A stretch of 64,000 bases of DNA from Porphyra umbilicalis (GCA_002049455.2 KV919031.1:1-64000), one strand, 5' to 3'; positions 41,451 through 53,077 are shown, counted from the first letter of the stretch. A program made the numbers and translations. Notes: generated by a model from the letters alone, not told the origin.

Positions 41451-44165
41451 TTAAGGTGTTGATGTTTCGTCGTCTTGTGAATGTTTGTCGCTTGACATGT
41501 GTGTATCCACTTCTGAGTTTTTCTGTTTACCGTCATAGCGATGAAGGAAGTGGCTGGCCATCATGGCCCACGTTGTGGGATTTGTATCCCTTGCATCTGC
41601 TAATAAAAGCACTTTGTTCTCGAAGCATGCGCGTATGGCGGTAGCGTAGCAACTGGTGTTGGTCCATTGTGGTATGACCACGGTTGCTTCCACTGTGGTT
41701 GTCACCAAACGTCGAAGGACTGAGTCCAAGTGCTGTACCGGGGGTACCAGAAACCCGTTGGGGAGCACTGGTACAGAGGGATCGCTCCCGATCAGTGTCG
41801 CCTGCGCGGATTTCGGCCACACATATGTGTACGGGCCGTGAACACGGTTCAGACGAGGGAAATGCCGCAAGGCAAGTTGGGGATCATACGCAAAGTTGCG
41901 CGTCAAGGACGGCAGAATGGACTCAAGCCACGCGGCAGGAATTACGTCCATAATTGCGGCGGCTCTACTTGAATCTGTCCACGAGATATTGGCATGGATA
42001 ACTCCGTCCCCGGTAACATGGATATGTTGGATAGTGGGTATCCACGTAGATTCCATGACGATGTTGGCCACGGTTGTGAGCCCGGCCTGTCGGCGACTTC
42101 GTCGCGTTGGCGTTTGCCATTCGACCCCGGGTACATGCTTCTTCTTTTGCCGAAGAAATCGCACCACCAGGTTGCGTGGGAGATTCTCCGGGGGTTCCCA
42201 TGTGTCGTCTTTCGACCCGTAGTCGAACCAGCGCACCTTAGCGCTGTAGCTGTCGCCAGTCTGGCGTAAGCCTTGAAGTTTGTCTACCACATACTCATCG
42301 GCAGGTGCCGGGGGTTGCTTTCGTTGTTCAAGACCATCAAGCAGGGGGTGTGAAACCTTGTCCGTCGTCGTTGGACGAGGAGCTGGGGTGACATTGTCAC
42401 TGCTGACACGATTTTCCTCGCCGTCAATGTCAATGACAAACGTGGAGGCATCCGCGCCTGCGTCGTTGACAACGAAGGGTCCAATGGCTTTGCTTTGCAG
42501 CTTGTCTTGCCGATCGTGGTTGGGCGTGAAAACGTAGTCACCGATCTTGACGTCCGCATTGCGGGTGGCGACCCGATGGTCGAAGTTACGTTTGTAACGT
42601 TGTTGCGTCTTACGCAAGGCCTCGACTACGATGGGGATCTGCTTGCGCAGGCGGGCCATGAACTCGCGTTTGCGAGCTAGGGGTGACCCAGCATTGAGCG
42701 TTCCCTTATTGGCCAGCGGAGTGCCCAGCAGCAAGTTGTAAACCGTGAGGTTGGGGATCCGCCTTGGGATAACGAGCTCAAAGGGAGCGATACCCGTAGA
42801 CCGGTGTGGTTGGCTGTTATATGACATGGTGATTACCGGGAGTAGCTCGTCCCATCTTGATGGGTCGTCGGCGACGTAGTGTCTCAGCTGAGTAGCCATG
42901 GTACGGTTGTACCAATCAATTTGCCCATTATTTTGGGGATGATATGCCGTGGTGCGAACCGTTTCAATGCAACGCATTTTTATCACAGCGATGAAGAAGT
43001 TCGACATGAACTGGGGCCCTTGGTCCGATAGGATCCGGTCCGGGGGCCCGTAGGCGGACGCCCACGCGTCGATGATGGCTGACGCCGCGGACATGGCCGT
43101 AATTCGCCGTACGGCGACGCACTTGGTGAGCTTGGCGAAGCGGTCGGTGATAACCAAGATGAAGCGATTGCCATTCTTTGAGGCCGGGATGGGCCCAAAA
43201 TTGTCAACGGACAGCTCCGTGAGAGGCTCAGTAGCCGGGAACATCGTCAGAGGCGTGGTGCGTCGCCATAAGGCGCGGCGGTTTTGGGCACAAGTTGTGC
43301 ACTTGGTGATGGTGGTGTGGATGTCCGCGGCCATCGAAGGCCAGTAATATGCCATTGGCATGGTGTAGTACATCCGATTCATACCGGGGTGGGCTGCCGC
43401 TGTGGCGTGGTGCTCGAGCGTCGAGACGCGATCGCGTAATGATTTTGGTATAACCCATTGGTTGCCGTAAGGCGTCCGGCGATACAGAGCGTGATGCTCG
43501 TTGCAGAAGAAGGCTTTGGCCGTACCGCGCTCCACGCGAGTGGACATCTCGACGCAGAAGTCGTCTGTTTGTTGTGCTTCGACAACATCGTCGAACCCCA
43601 CCGGTTCCGGTGTGTCGGTACCCGTGTACCTCCCCGTTCTTAAGCCGTTGGCCGTCTCGGCTAATGCCAGACAGGATATATCATCATGGATATCTTCTGG
43701 CGGCCCCACCGTAGAGGTGCGCGACAGGTAGTCGGGCAAGTGGTGCGATGCATCTGATTTATAAACCTCATCGAATGTGTATTCGGAGAGGCGAAGTCGC
43801 CATCGCATCAAGCGTCCGCTTGAGTTTGTCGTGCTGTAGATCCAGCTCGATGCTTGGTGATCCGTTCGGATGAGGAACCGTTGCCCATCGAAGAAGTGCC
43901 TCAACTTGAGGATAGCCCACACGACGCCGAGGCATTTGCGCTCTGTTGTGGAGTAGTTTTGCTCTGCAGCAGTGAGTCCTCGGCTTCAACATCCGACAGG
44001 ATGAAGCAGTTCGCCCGGTTCCTCCTGGAGTAGAGTACAACCAACTTGGTCGGTGCATGCGTCAACGTCAACGACGAGCTTGCGATTGGCCTTTGGCAAG
44101 GTAAGTACCGGTGGGCACAACAGTGCGTTTCGAAGGTCTTCAAATGCGGCGATGGCCCCGTCCGT
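41451..44165 (-). pseudogene. Gypsy-1 RNase H, integrase, chromodomain and extended C-terminus
   Basis: In frame with RT. RNase H begins FEDLRNALLCPPVLTL and VVDVDACTDQVG, is cut by TGA 43988-43986 at the usual YWSR site, and continues TTERKCLGVVWAI and IRTDHQASSWI. From 43922 it is open for 823 codons. Integrase: HATAAAHPGMNRMYY ... CTTCAQNR, SVDNFGPIP, LSDQGPQFMSNFF, and NGQIDWYNRTM where the catalytic Glu is Asp. The chromodomain is EYVVDKLQGLR ... RWFDYGSKDDTWEPPENLP. About 170 further residues form a shadow-like domain (IHVTGDGVIHANISW ... VIPAAWLESIL) and a DIRS-like tail (GPYTYVW, VPPVQHLDSVLRRLV, ATVVIPQW). It ends at TAA 41453-41451. Confidence 0.88.
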
Positions 44166-45269
44166 TTATGGTGGTAGGTCCATTGGGATCTCGGCCCTAG
44201 TCAGGGCGTTCAGGGTCTTCGCTCGTTTGGAAAAGTCCTTGACGAAATGTCGATAGACGTTGCACATGCTCAAGAAGCTTTTCAGCTGAGTCTTCGTCGT
44301 TGGGAACTTGGCGCGCTTCAGAGCATCAACGTTATTGTTGTGCGCGTGCAGCTGCCCGAGGCGGACAATGTGTCCGAGGTTCTCAACTTCGTCGGAGAAC
44401 CACGTGCACTTTTCCAAGTTTAGGGTAACCCCGGCTTCGCGCAGACGGTGCAGAACAGTATCAACGTCTTTGACGTGTTGTTTCGCGGTTGCGGAAAAGA
44501 TGATGACGTCGTCAAAGTAGACAAGGCATATCTGCCATTTTAAGCCCGAGAGGGTAATATCCAACGCGCGCTGAAAGGTAGCGGGCCCGTTCGTTAAGCA
44601 GAAAGGCATGGATAACCAGTGGTATACACCACTATGCGTTGTGAACGTCGTCTTCTCTTGGTCTTCCTTGCGTAAGAGTACTTGCCAGGACCCCGCGGTG
44701 CAGTCGAGAGACGTGAACACCTGGGCATCTTCCAAGAAGTCGAGGCAGTCCTCGATTCGAGGCAAGGGATGAGCATCCTTCTTGGTGATGTTGTTAATCC
44801 GACGATAGTCGACACAGAATCGGGCTTTGCCTTTCTTCTTTGGTACAATTACCACAGAGCTTGCCCAAGCACTATGGCTAGGGGCAATGACGTTGATCTT
44901 CAACATCTTGTTGATCTGATCAGCGATGATCTGCCGTTTGAACGGCCCAGTCCAGTAGGGTTGGGCCCGTATGGACAGAGCGTCCGGGGGAGTGACGATG
45001 GCGTGCTGTGTAGCACGGATGACACCAAGGGTTCCATCCCACATCGACGAATGCGTCTTGAGAATGTCTCGAATCTGCTTGTGCAGGTACTCGGGGGCCT
45101 CACGGAGGTCGTGGTCCTCGAGTGAGTCACGACTCGCGTCGTCCGATGAAGTATCGGTTCCATCTTTTGGAGTGTTGTCATCCAAGACGGCGGCCAACAT
45201 CGGCCCTTGGTAGGGTTCGGCAAACCCCAAAGGTTGAGTTCTTGGGAACAATGACTTGGTCTCTGCCAA
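44166..45269 (-). pseudogene. Gypsy-1 reverse transcriptase
   Basis: A complete Ty3/gypsy RT: IIADQINKMLKINVIAPS, ASSVVIVPKKKGKARFCVDY, HPLPRIEDCLDFLEDAQ, FTSLDCTAGSWQV, MPFCLTNGPATFQRALD, catalytic YFDDVIIF and FLSMCNVYRHFVKDFS. It is open for 367 codons and ends at TAA 44166-44168, which is in frame with the RNase H segment that follows. All RT catalytic aspartates are present. Confidence 0.9.
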
Positions 45270-45486
45270 AGTTGCATGACTTGACTAGGGAGGGTTCGTC
45301 GGGCTTGACGATGGCAAGGCCTCGGGCGACCGCCATTGACTTGTGTCGTCATAACCGAGCGTTCGGTGTGATGGTAACCGTACCGGGGGTGTCATATGTG
45401 GCCATGATCCACTCCTCTTGGTGTCCGTCGACACGTACATGTTTACAGTCTCTCACCCTTGCGGGTTTGTCTTTCCAATGACGGTC

Positions 45487-45978
45487 TCAGGCACTGTCAC
45501 TGAGATAAACCAAGATCGGCGTTGGCCGAGGAAGCTCCTCCGTGCAGCGCACGTGTTCCTGCCAGACGATCTTCCGCAAACGCGGCAAGATCGCCTCGAT
45601 GTTTTGTTCAATGAACTCGGTGCCAAGGATGCGCGGGACTGACAAATTGTCGGAAACGATGAATCGGTCAAATAGACGTACACCTCCGGTGTCTACACAC
45701 AGATGTCTGGCATACTTCGTCACGAGACGATTGTTGTTTGCATCTCGGATGCGCGGAACCGTGGTCAACTCCTCGGCGTAAGCCGTTCAGTTCGCAGGGA
45801 GAACACTAGTTCGCACTATGTTCACCCCGGCACCCGTGTCAAGTACATGGCGGCAGCTTTGCATCACGCGCATGCACGGGACAAGCGTGGCGGAGATCTC
45901 GTAGTGCCGTAAGGCACGGCGCAACAGTCTTGTTACCATACGCTTTCGCGTTCCGCCGGGCAACCTCAAGTCGGGCAC
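45487..45978 (-). pseudogene. Gypsy-1 aspartic protease region, interrupted
   Basis: Overlaps the Gag end in another frame, as in gag-pol frameshifting elements. The active-site motif VLDTGAGVNIVRTS is intact. TGA at 45789-45787 cuts the domain after SVLPAN; the frame resumes as TAYAEELTTVPRIRD and continues through SVPRILGTEFIEQNIEAI to another TGA at 45487-45489. A further in-frame TGA lies at 45351-45349 before the frame changes into RT. Confidence 0.75.
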
Positions 45979-47675
45979 TTGGCCTGAGCGTTTATCGAGT
46001 CGTCAACGGCGTTGGCCGAATGTTCAATCTCGTCTTCTTCAACGTTACCGTCGGCAATGGCATGATCGCCGATAGGGTGTAGGCGACGCTCGAAAGGGCG
46101 ACAGGGTTCGGCACACTGTGCGGCGAAGTGCCCCGGCTGGTTACAATTGTAACAGATGTCAGCCCGATTGTCTTGAGGGACGGCGGCCCGCGGAGGCGGC
46201 TGGGTGCGGAGCAGTGTGAACGGTCGCTCCGTCGTCGTCCGCTGGTCCTGTGTCGCGTAAGCGACTTTGATTGCCGTTGGGCGGGTCATCTTGAGCTGCA
46301 AGCGCAGCTTGTTGGTGCCGTCCCAGTACATCTGGGCGGTAGCAACAGTCTCGGAGAGAGTCCGATCAGGTAATTGGTCATTCAAGACCCGCACGTGCGC
46401 TTGTACTAGGTCCGAAAGACCAGTGATGAAGACGTCCTTAACGTCTTGGGTGTCGAACAAACCGTTCAGGAGGTCGCACTGCGTTTCCACGCGATGACCA
46501 AAGGCCGTGGGCGCCTCGTTGTCTTGTTGCTGAATCGTAATGATGTCTCGGTAGGCGTTAGCCATAGGTGCGTGAGTCTCGTACTTCGAAACAGGCCAGT
46601 TGACGGCATCTCCGTGTGTACGGATGGCATAACGCTTACGTCCGAGGGTGCTGTTAAGCGCGCCGGAGAAGGCCATCTTGGCGTTGCCGGCTAATCGAAA
46701 GACCATGAGCAAAAGGGCTTGACCGTGCGTCATCCCAGTCGCGTCGCACGCGCGGCGAAAGGTCGTCAAGAACGTGAAGATGTCCAAGGACAGGGCTCAT
46801 GTGAATGGCCGTTGCCCATGGAACGCTCCGTCTAAACGTTTGTTGAGACGATGCGACCGTTTTGCCTCCTTAGGCGTATACGTCAGTTGACGGCGGATCA
46901 GGAAGTACGTCCTGTAGTCCAGGAGTGTCTTGAAGCGGCTATTTGCCGGGCGGATCACCTTGATCCTATCGGATTTTTCAGGTCGCTCCTTCCGTTTGGT
47001 GGGAGTAGCGAGGCGCTTGCACGCTGTTGCGTCCGACTCGCTCGAGCTGTCGCTCGGCGAGGGCACACTTGGGGGCGACGGCGGGCCGGGCGGCCCGTGG
47101 CAATAGGCCGAAGAGGACATGTCTGTCGCGTTGGAGTTGTCGTCGTCCGACGACGTCGGGTTTGACGCAGAGGCAGAATCATCGGAAGATGAAGAAGGCG
47201 CGGCGTTAGCCGGATTGTCCTTGCGGACGGACTTGTCTTTAATCACCTTGCTTGTCTTCTTGACATTCTTGGTCTTGTCGCCCGACTTGCTGCGAGACTT
47301 AGCCGCACGGCGTTCTTCCTTGTGGTAGTCGACCTTGCGCAGGGCCTCGACGTCGTCGACCAACTTGTCATTGGCTCCCGCCAGAGACTCATTAATCTGT
47401 TCTTGGGCCGTCAGGCGTCGTTGAAGTGCTTCAACGGCCGCCTTCAGGCTCTCTACAACCTGCATCTGCCCCATGGCGGCTGGATCCGCAGGGATGGAAG
47501 AAGTTGGAGCACCGTCCGTTGGGGCGTCGGAAGCGGCAGGAGTGCCTTGTCCCCCGCCCGGCGGCCGGTAGCCAGCTGGAAACTTGCCGTCTCTGGCTCG
47601 CCGAAAGCCGCCGGTACCACCAGTAGACATACTGGGACCTGAACTAAGTGTTCCGACTTGGCTACCGCCCTGCAC
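45966..47675 (-). pseudogene. Gypsy-1 Gag, one in-frame stop
   Basis: A single frame of about 570 codons interrupted by TGA at 46799-46797. The N-terminal part has a Gly/Pro-rich start, a helical region near AVEALQRRLTAQEQINESL that could form a coiled coil, and a Lys/Ser-rich acidic stretch. The part after the stop contains a capsid-like region (DIFTFLTTFRRACDATG, FGHRVETQCDLLNGL) and a CCHC knuckle CYNCNQPGHFAAQC near the end. The start is uncertain: an upstream frame (47824 downward, MPRGTVFPTTSSLPRG) also looks coding, so a frameshift may hide a longer N-terminus. The protease lies in a different frame just downstream. Confidence 0.75.
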
Positions 47676-48064
47676 GCCAACGTCGAAGATCTCAACCGTG
47701 TTGCCCCCGGCACCACGCCCACAAACCGATGGCTTACGCCCCGTGCGCTAAGCGACCGTATCGACACCTTCACAATGCCACGAGGCAGCGAGGAAGTTGT
47801 CGGGAACACCGTTCCGCGAGGCACGATGAAGGCGAGAGTATCCCCTGCTGCTCCACCAAATGTGGTATTATAAACGATAGTTCAATTACCAGTGCACTGA
47901 GACCGACCGTAGCCAAGCAATAAAGCGAGTTCTATCGCCGTCGCGGCGAGGAAGAAAGACCTTTTGTTGAAGGGCATCCGATGGGGAGCCGGGTGGTGCC
48001 CACTACGGCGACCCCGAACCCACAATGATTTAATACAAACGAGGGCACCGGTCGATCGACCGTC
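47676..48064 (-). other. Gypsy-1 leader between gag and right direct repeat
   Basis: Untranslated-looking on its 5' side. TTTGGTGGAGCAGCAGG near 47860 on the minus strand starts with TGG like a primer site, but it may instead be coding (TFGGAAG frame leading into MPRGTVFP). GTATTATAAACG on the plus strand near 47865 is TATA-like. No firm call. Confidence 0.3.
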
Positions 48065-48254
48065 CGATCACAATCGATCGTAATGAGTGCCGGCAGACAG
48101 ATAAGACAGGCAAGCAAACAAACAATAAAAAATGAACAAAGCGGAAGTATCCCCGCAAAGGGCGTGCCACAGGCCAATTCCCACAATACATGGGCTTTGG
48201 CCCGTCAAGGAGGCTACTTGTGGCCAATTGCCAATTGCGAGCAGAGTTATGCTA
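48065..48254 (+). repeat. 190-bp direct repeat, right copy
   Basis: Partner of 38391-38582. The distance between copies is about 9.7 kb. Both copies are followed on the plus strand, after 820-870 bp, by unknown plus-strand ORFs (39406 and 49124), so the repeats might also mark the 5' ends of two related units rather than LTRs. Confidence 0.75.
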
Positions 48255-49123
48255 CACGGGGGCTCGTGTTTTTCTATCCGATGCGTTCGGGGGTACTGCC
48301 CAGTCACGTGGTGTTCTGTTTAAAGTAGCACCCTCGGGTATGAGCTCGAATAAGCTTTTACTTTTCAGTGGCTGGACAACGACATGGTCGGCGCACAGTC
48401 TTTCTTCGTCAACAACGATTGTGGGGTCATCATCCGCGACTTTTGGACTGAACCAAAAGCGTTCGCATGGATTGCACCAATTGACCGCTTCACCGCACGG
48501 CCAGACAGACTGTGCCCACCATCCGTAGTCGTGCTCGAAGTGTTGCCACACCCAACCTCGACTGCCGTGCGCTGAAAACGTGCTATGACATTCCGTCACG
48601 GCGCCATCTGACAGGCAGCGGTCCGCTCACCGGCCGTCTATGGGCCGCCGCACGCCATCGTATTCATCTCGCTTATCCCCCCCCTCTCGCAACCGCACAC
48701 GAGCCGCCTCCCGACACTCTCGCAGACGATCTTCATTGCGCAAGCGAGGACCTACATGGCTCGCTCTCTATCGCCTGTGGTTGTGTCGTGCGCGGCCGCT
48801 GCATGCTGACTTCGGGATCGAAGTGTGGTCCATGTCGGCCCCACGGTGCCGCAGGAGCTCTGTCGGCGCCTTATGGCGCTTTTGTGTGACGGAGGCCCCT
48901 GTCTTGCTGCGAGTGTCTGCCCTAGCCGTGCAATGTGGAGTCCCGCGGGGCCATGCAGAGCCGGTGGTGCCTTCCTGCCGGGACTGATCTCGCTCCCACT
49001 CAGTGTGTCGGATAGGTACATTAACGACTGCGCATTGTCGTTCGACCGGTTGCCTGACCGTCGGCCTCCTCATCGCTCCTTTCTCGTCCCCGGCCTGATT
49101 GTCTGAAACCCCCCCCTTCGAAA
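48255..49123. other. No confident gene
   Basis: Short open frames on both strands without recognisable motifs. No repeats are visible apart from the one at its left edge. Confidence 0.3.
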
Positions 49124-50642
49124 GTGTCCGTTCAAGTTTCTCCTCTGGTTGTCACCCTCCTGTCCCCGTCGGCCCGCACCGCCATGTACCCGATGTACGC
49201 CTTTGCCCGGGCAGGCACCCTCGCGTACGTTAACGGCAACGCTTATGAAGGTCTGGCGCCCAACAGGGCAAAGCCGACGCGGCTTATGGCTGGGCTGCCG
49301 TACGCCGCCGTGTTCGCGTCTCAGCAAGCCGCAATCGACCACCGCGCCACGACACCGGTCGCCTAACGTCAAGACGTTTTTCCCGCGCAGCCTGCCTTCA
49401 ACGCGTTTGCCTCTTGGCAAGGCGGCAGCCGGGACGCATCTGGGTCTTGGCGTGCCCCCCACCAGCATGGCGGCGCGCTTGAGGGCGCCGACATCGGCCA
49501 CCGCGCAGTGGGGACGGCCTCTACTTCCCCGCGAGGTATCGGCGGCGGCGCTGCCTCCCCATCCACTCCTGCAGCCGCGCGATTCTCGACGACGCCCGCC
49601 GCCCATGGCAGCTTGACGCCGGCGTCGTCTGGCGGTTCCGGCGTTGCTGCGGCCGCGGCCGCCTTGAGCTCGGTCCTTCCGGGGCAGGTGTTGCCCCTAC
49701 GTCGGGGCGAGTACATCGGCGCGAGTGCCCAACAGCGGCTTAGGCCCTCGTGAAGGCGCCATTGCGTCGCGAACCGGCTGGCAAACGCACATCCCTCGTG
49801 GCCCCGCCGGCGATGCCGACGAGGGGGGCTGGTACCTAAAGGGTAACAAACAATTCACGCCGTGCGCTGGGACTGGCACCACTCTGCCTCGGCCTTTCGC
49901 GGGAGCCCGCTCGACGCTACCCAGCAACAAGAAGCGCGGCGGCTCGGAACGTAGCAGCTGTACACCGCCAAGTCCGCTCTCGACGCGGCGCGGCGGGCCG
50001 CCAGACATCGGCGGAGCGGGTGGCCGAACGAGCTTTGCGGTCATTCATGACGTGGGAGTGACAAGTGCGGGCGACGGCACAGGCGCGACTCTCGTGGTCT
50101 TCATCCTGGGACGTGGTCGGTCCTCTGCCGGGAGCCCATCGCCGCCGCCTGATGGTGTTGCGCCGTTTCCACCCACGCCTGTCAGTACGGCGGCGGGCCC
50201 TGGCGCCACTTCGCCTGCGGGTACCCGCAGAGCGCGTGCCCTGGCCAATGGGGGAACGGGCTCTTCCACAACACCGGCGACAGCCGCCCATGTCGCCGAA
50301 ATTATGCGATCCACCCCTTGCGGGTTTGCCGGCGCACGTCGTGAGATAACGAAGCAGCGGAAGGAGTTGGCAATCCTCAACAGCCAACTGTGTCCTTGGA
50401 CGAAGAAGGTGGATGACATGGCGGTCCTGGCCGACTGTTTTACGGCATCTCTGATCTTCCAGTGACGCACACTTGACAACATGGCAGCCGATATGAGCAA
50501 GGTGGTTACCAACATGGCGGCTAACTCCCACGCTCCGACCTCGCCTGTAGCGAACGCGACGGCGCACGCAGCTGCAGTGGCAGCAGCGAGTGGCGTGCCT
50601 CCTGACGTGCCCGGAGCGATGGACGCACGGGATGCCCAGTGA
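49124..50642 (+). pseudogene. Unknown protein, two broken frames, helical C-terminus
   Basis: Frame one starts at ATG 49124 (YPMYAFARAGTLAYVNGNAY), is stopped by TAA near 49364, and continues in the same frame with a Gly/Ser/Ala-rich segment to 49753. A second frame takes over from about 49725 to TGA 50463 (CGFAGARREITKQRKELAIL, likely helical or coiled coil) and after that stop continues in frame through DNMAADMSKVVTNMAANS to TGA near 50642. I recognise no family. A long low-complexity middle followed by a helix would suit a Gag-like or ORF1-like protein, but that is a guess. Confidence 0.4.
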
Positions 50643-50764
50643 GTCCTGGACCTTAAGGTATGTGATACCTCATCCGTGGGCTCTGTGCCTCTATCTATCG
50701 GCCACAACATCTCACGGCACAGTTTATTGCGCTCAGTGTATTTGAGCGTCAGCGGGGTCGGCCT

Positions 50765-51940
50765 GTGCACAGCTGTGTGAACGGTGTTTTGTGGCGCGGC
50801 ATCGTCTTGCTTGCTTGGAAACTAACGGCGGCTCTTCTTTATGGCTCCATGTACACTGTGTCTACGCTTTTACCGTGCTGGCCCGACAACAGCCTAACGT
50901 ATTCGACTACCTCCTGGGGAAGTTGGAGGCTCCCCGCGGCGCAGCCGACGTCTGGGTCGACGTTTTGGATGTCGATGTCTTCATACAAAAACAGGACGGC
51001 GGAGCGCTTCGACATCGACGTCGACGAAGCAGAAGAATTGTGGGCGCGGCGCTGGCGCCTGCCCCAACGCCGACAGCGTCAGGCCGCAGAGGCGGTTGCG
51101 CCGGCTGGCGTCGTACCGGCAGCGAGTGTCGGAACGTTGGCGTGCGGCCTGCTTCGCAACACGACGGTGGGGTATTACTTGCACCGCGCTGTTTTCCACT
51201 TTTACCAGAGCATCGGCAACCAAGCGGCTTCCGCTTTCGCCACGTTTGTCAACAACGAGGCGCGGATCGGCACTCTTCGGCGCACCCGTGGCACGCAGAC
51301 GAATAGCGATGTCGTCTATTCGCCGCACGAGACGGCGGCGTTGCTAGCGGACCATGCGTTTATGACCGAGTTGGTCTACCGTCGCGGCTTTGTCCGCGCC
51401 GTCCGCACCGTGTACTCGGTGCTTAGCATCGTCGATCGCTTCTCGGAGGTCAGCGGGGTGTCCGACAATAAGGACGTCATCGCTTGTCTTTCGGCGCACG
51501 TTGCGCTCGTGAAAATGAAGATCAGGTCGCACCTCAAGCGGCAGGCGGCGAGCCAGACCGACGGAAGGGACGTGGCGGACCTGTCTCCGGGCCTCAACGC
51601 GGGGCACCGCGCCGAGTGGGTGAAGGAGCTGACCGTTGTGCGAAACCTGTTCGTGGCGCAAGGCGCTCGCACAAGCAACGGTCTGCGACTGGTCGACGGC
51701 ACGGCACCGCATCGCGACGACCCGTCTCATCGCGAGCGGGCGCCGGCTGGCTTTGCCCAGCCGCTGCCCGCGGCCCCCGCCGATGTGAATCCGCCGTCGA
51801 CGATCACCGCACTTGGCACCGCGGATGGCGAGGAGGATGGAGACGCGCCGGGGCCCCTCGAGCGTGCTGCGGTCGCCGCAGCCCGTGCTGTGATTGCCCA
51901 CGGGATGAAGGGTGTGTACATATACGAGGAGCTCGATTGA
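50765..51940 (+). CDS. Unknown protein, probable degenerate mobile-element ORF
   Basis: Open for 391 codons, but the first 75 or so look out of frame; an alternative frame there (PNVFDYLLGKLEAP, ADVWVDVLDVDVFIQKQDGG) reads better and would join near 50995. Downstream: ERFDIDVDEAEELWARRWRLP, TTVGYYLHRAVFHFYQSIGN, AFATFVNNEARIGTLRRTRG and HAFMTELVYRRGFVRAVRTVY, then an Ala/Pro-rich acidic C-terminus ending YIYEELD. No domain is recognised. The piece around VDVDEAEEL resembles VTVDETEEF of ORFX, with a few identities in the preceding 25 residues, hinting at a shared family. Confidence 0.4.
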   Translation: MHSCVNGVLWRGIVLLAWKLTAALLYGSMYTVSTLLPCWPDNSLTYSTTSWGSWRLPAAQPTSGSTFWMSMSSYKNRTAERFDIDVDEAEELWARRWRLPQRRQRQAAEAVAPAGVVPAASVGTLACGLLRNTTVGYYLHRAVFHFYQSIGNQAASAFATFVNNEARIGTLRRTRGTQTNSDVVYSPHETAALLADHAFMTELVYRRGFVRAVRTVYSVLSIVDRFSEVSGVSDNKDVIACLSAHVALVKMKIRSHLKRQAASQTDGRDVADLSPGLNAGHRAEWVKELTVVRNLFVAQGARTSNGLRLVDGTAPHRDDPSHRERAPAGFAQPLPAAPADVNPPSTITALGTADGEEDGDAPGPLERAAVAAARAVIAHGMKGVYIYEELD

Positions 51941-53077
51941 GGCAACAACGGGTAACCTCGTATCTGGATGTCAGGCTGGAGTATCCGAGGATAACTGCGG
52001 GTACATTTGTGACGCATTGCTTCGGTGCATGTCACACTGGTGCGTGTCCGACGCTGGGAGTCGCCGGATGCTTCGGCTGATTTGGCGAACGGGAGTGGCG
52101 TCATGTCCCCGATACGCGCGAGCGGGTACGGGGACGTGATGCATTTGTTTTCTTGATTGCACTGTGTTACGGTGCCCATTACGGGCCTCGCTCGCCGACG
52201 TCGCGCCCGGCGAGTGGTTCGGAAGCGTTGTTGTTTTTCCTTTGCTTGTTCCTCGCGAGGTGCCGCAGTGGCAACTCCTCGGCCTTTCTCGCGTCCATCA
52301 TGTCCCCGACGAGTCGCTCTACCAAGTTCATACGGTGGATGTCCGAATATCACGCACAGCACGGCAGGCAGCCCACCCAGAAACAAACAGTGAAGCGCAT
52401 TGTACGGCACCCGCATGGCCGGTATAGCACTGCCTGTGGCTAAGCGCCTGGTCGACGCATAAATGCGTAGGTGCAAAACGCCATTTGTCACCAGCTGCAA
52501 CCGTCCTTACCCGTCCCAAGACTAGCACATCTAAGCCCGCTGGGCCTTCCTAACTGTGATAGTCCCGTGACCAAAGCCATGCACCTGAACATGTTTGGCA
52601 CGGGCGGGCCCCCGGTTCAGTACGTTGTTCACTGAAGGACACTGAACGAGGTGTTCCCCTTTTCAACGTGTCGACATTTCTGACGGTGAGAGCACGCTGC
52701 CCTTCGATCGGCGGCATGGTCAAGAAAACTGCAGACGAGCGTGCGCCAGCCGGCCAACAAAGGTGGTCTCTTGGTCCGTCTTTCCGAGCGAGCGGACGCC
52801 CTGGCGCACAGACCCTTCTCAGAGGGTAACATCGTCGGCCCGGCAGGAAATCACATGGAGCATGCATCGGGCTGCATCGACCATCGAAACCGGCATTTGA
52901 TGGGTGTTTCTGGGCCCATCCGAGTCTCCATCGAAGTGCATCGCCCGATGGACACACAGCTGTTGACAGGAACCGAACAAGACGTCCGTTTCTTCCTAAC
53001 TGTCTGCGCCGCGAGTCTTGACCGCCGTTACAGCTTGCATTAAGAACGGGCACTTTCGCGAATGATTGGTCCAGCTA
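51941..53077. other. Intergenic, nothing recognised
   Basis: GC content falls from here rightward. Open frames are short and lack motifs or repeats. Confidence 0.4.

Larger units (their letters stand above)
41451..48064 (-). mobile_element. Ty3/gypsy element 1 (chromovirus-like), minus strand
   Basis: Gag, protease, RT, RNase H, integrase and chromodomain occur in that order on the minus strand, the Ty3/gypsy order. Six in-frame stops and at least one frameshift inactivate it. A leader of about 390 bp lies between gag (47675) and the right direct repeat. If the 190-bp repeats are its LTRs, the element spans 38391-48254 and includes ORFX on the opposite strand. Confidence 0.85.

Noticed and set aside
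47850-47880. TTTGGTGGAGCAGCAGG as the gypsy-1 primer site
   Set aside because: It starts with TGG but lies far from the repeat border and may be coding; I could not match it to a tRNA 3' end.
38391-48254. Calling the 190-bp repeats LTRs outright
   Set aside because: No matching target duplication, no clear primer site and no clean TG...CA ends; an alternative is that they mark the 5' ends of two ORFX-like units.
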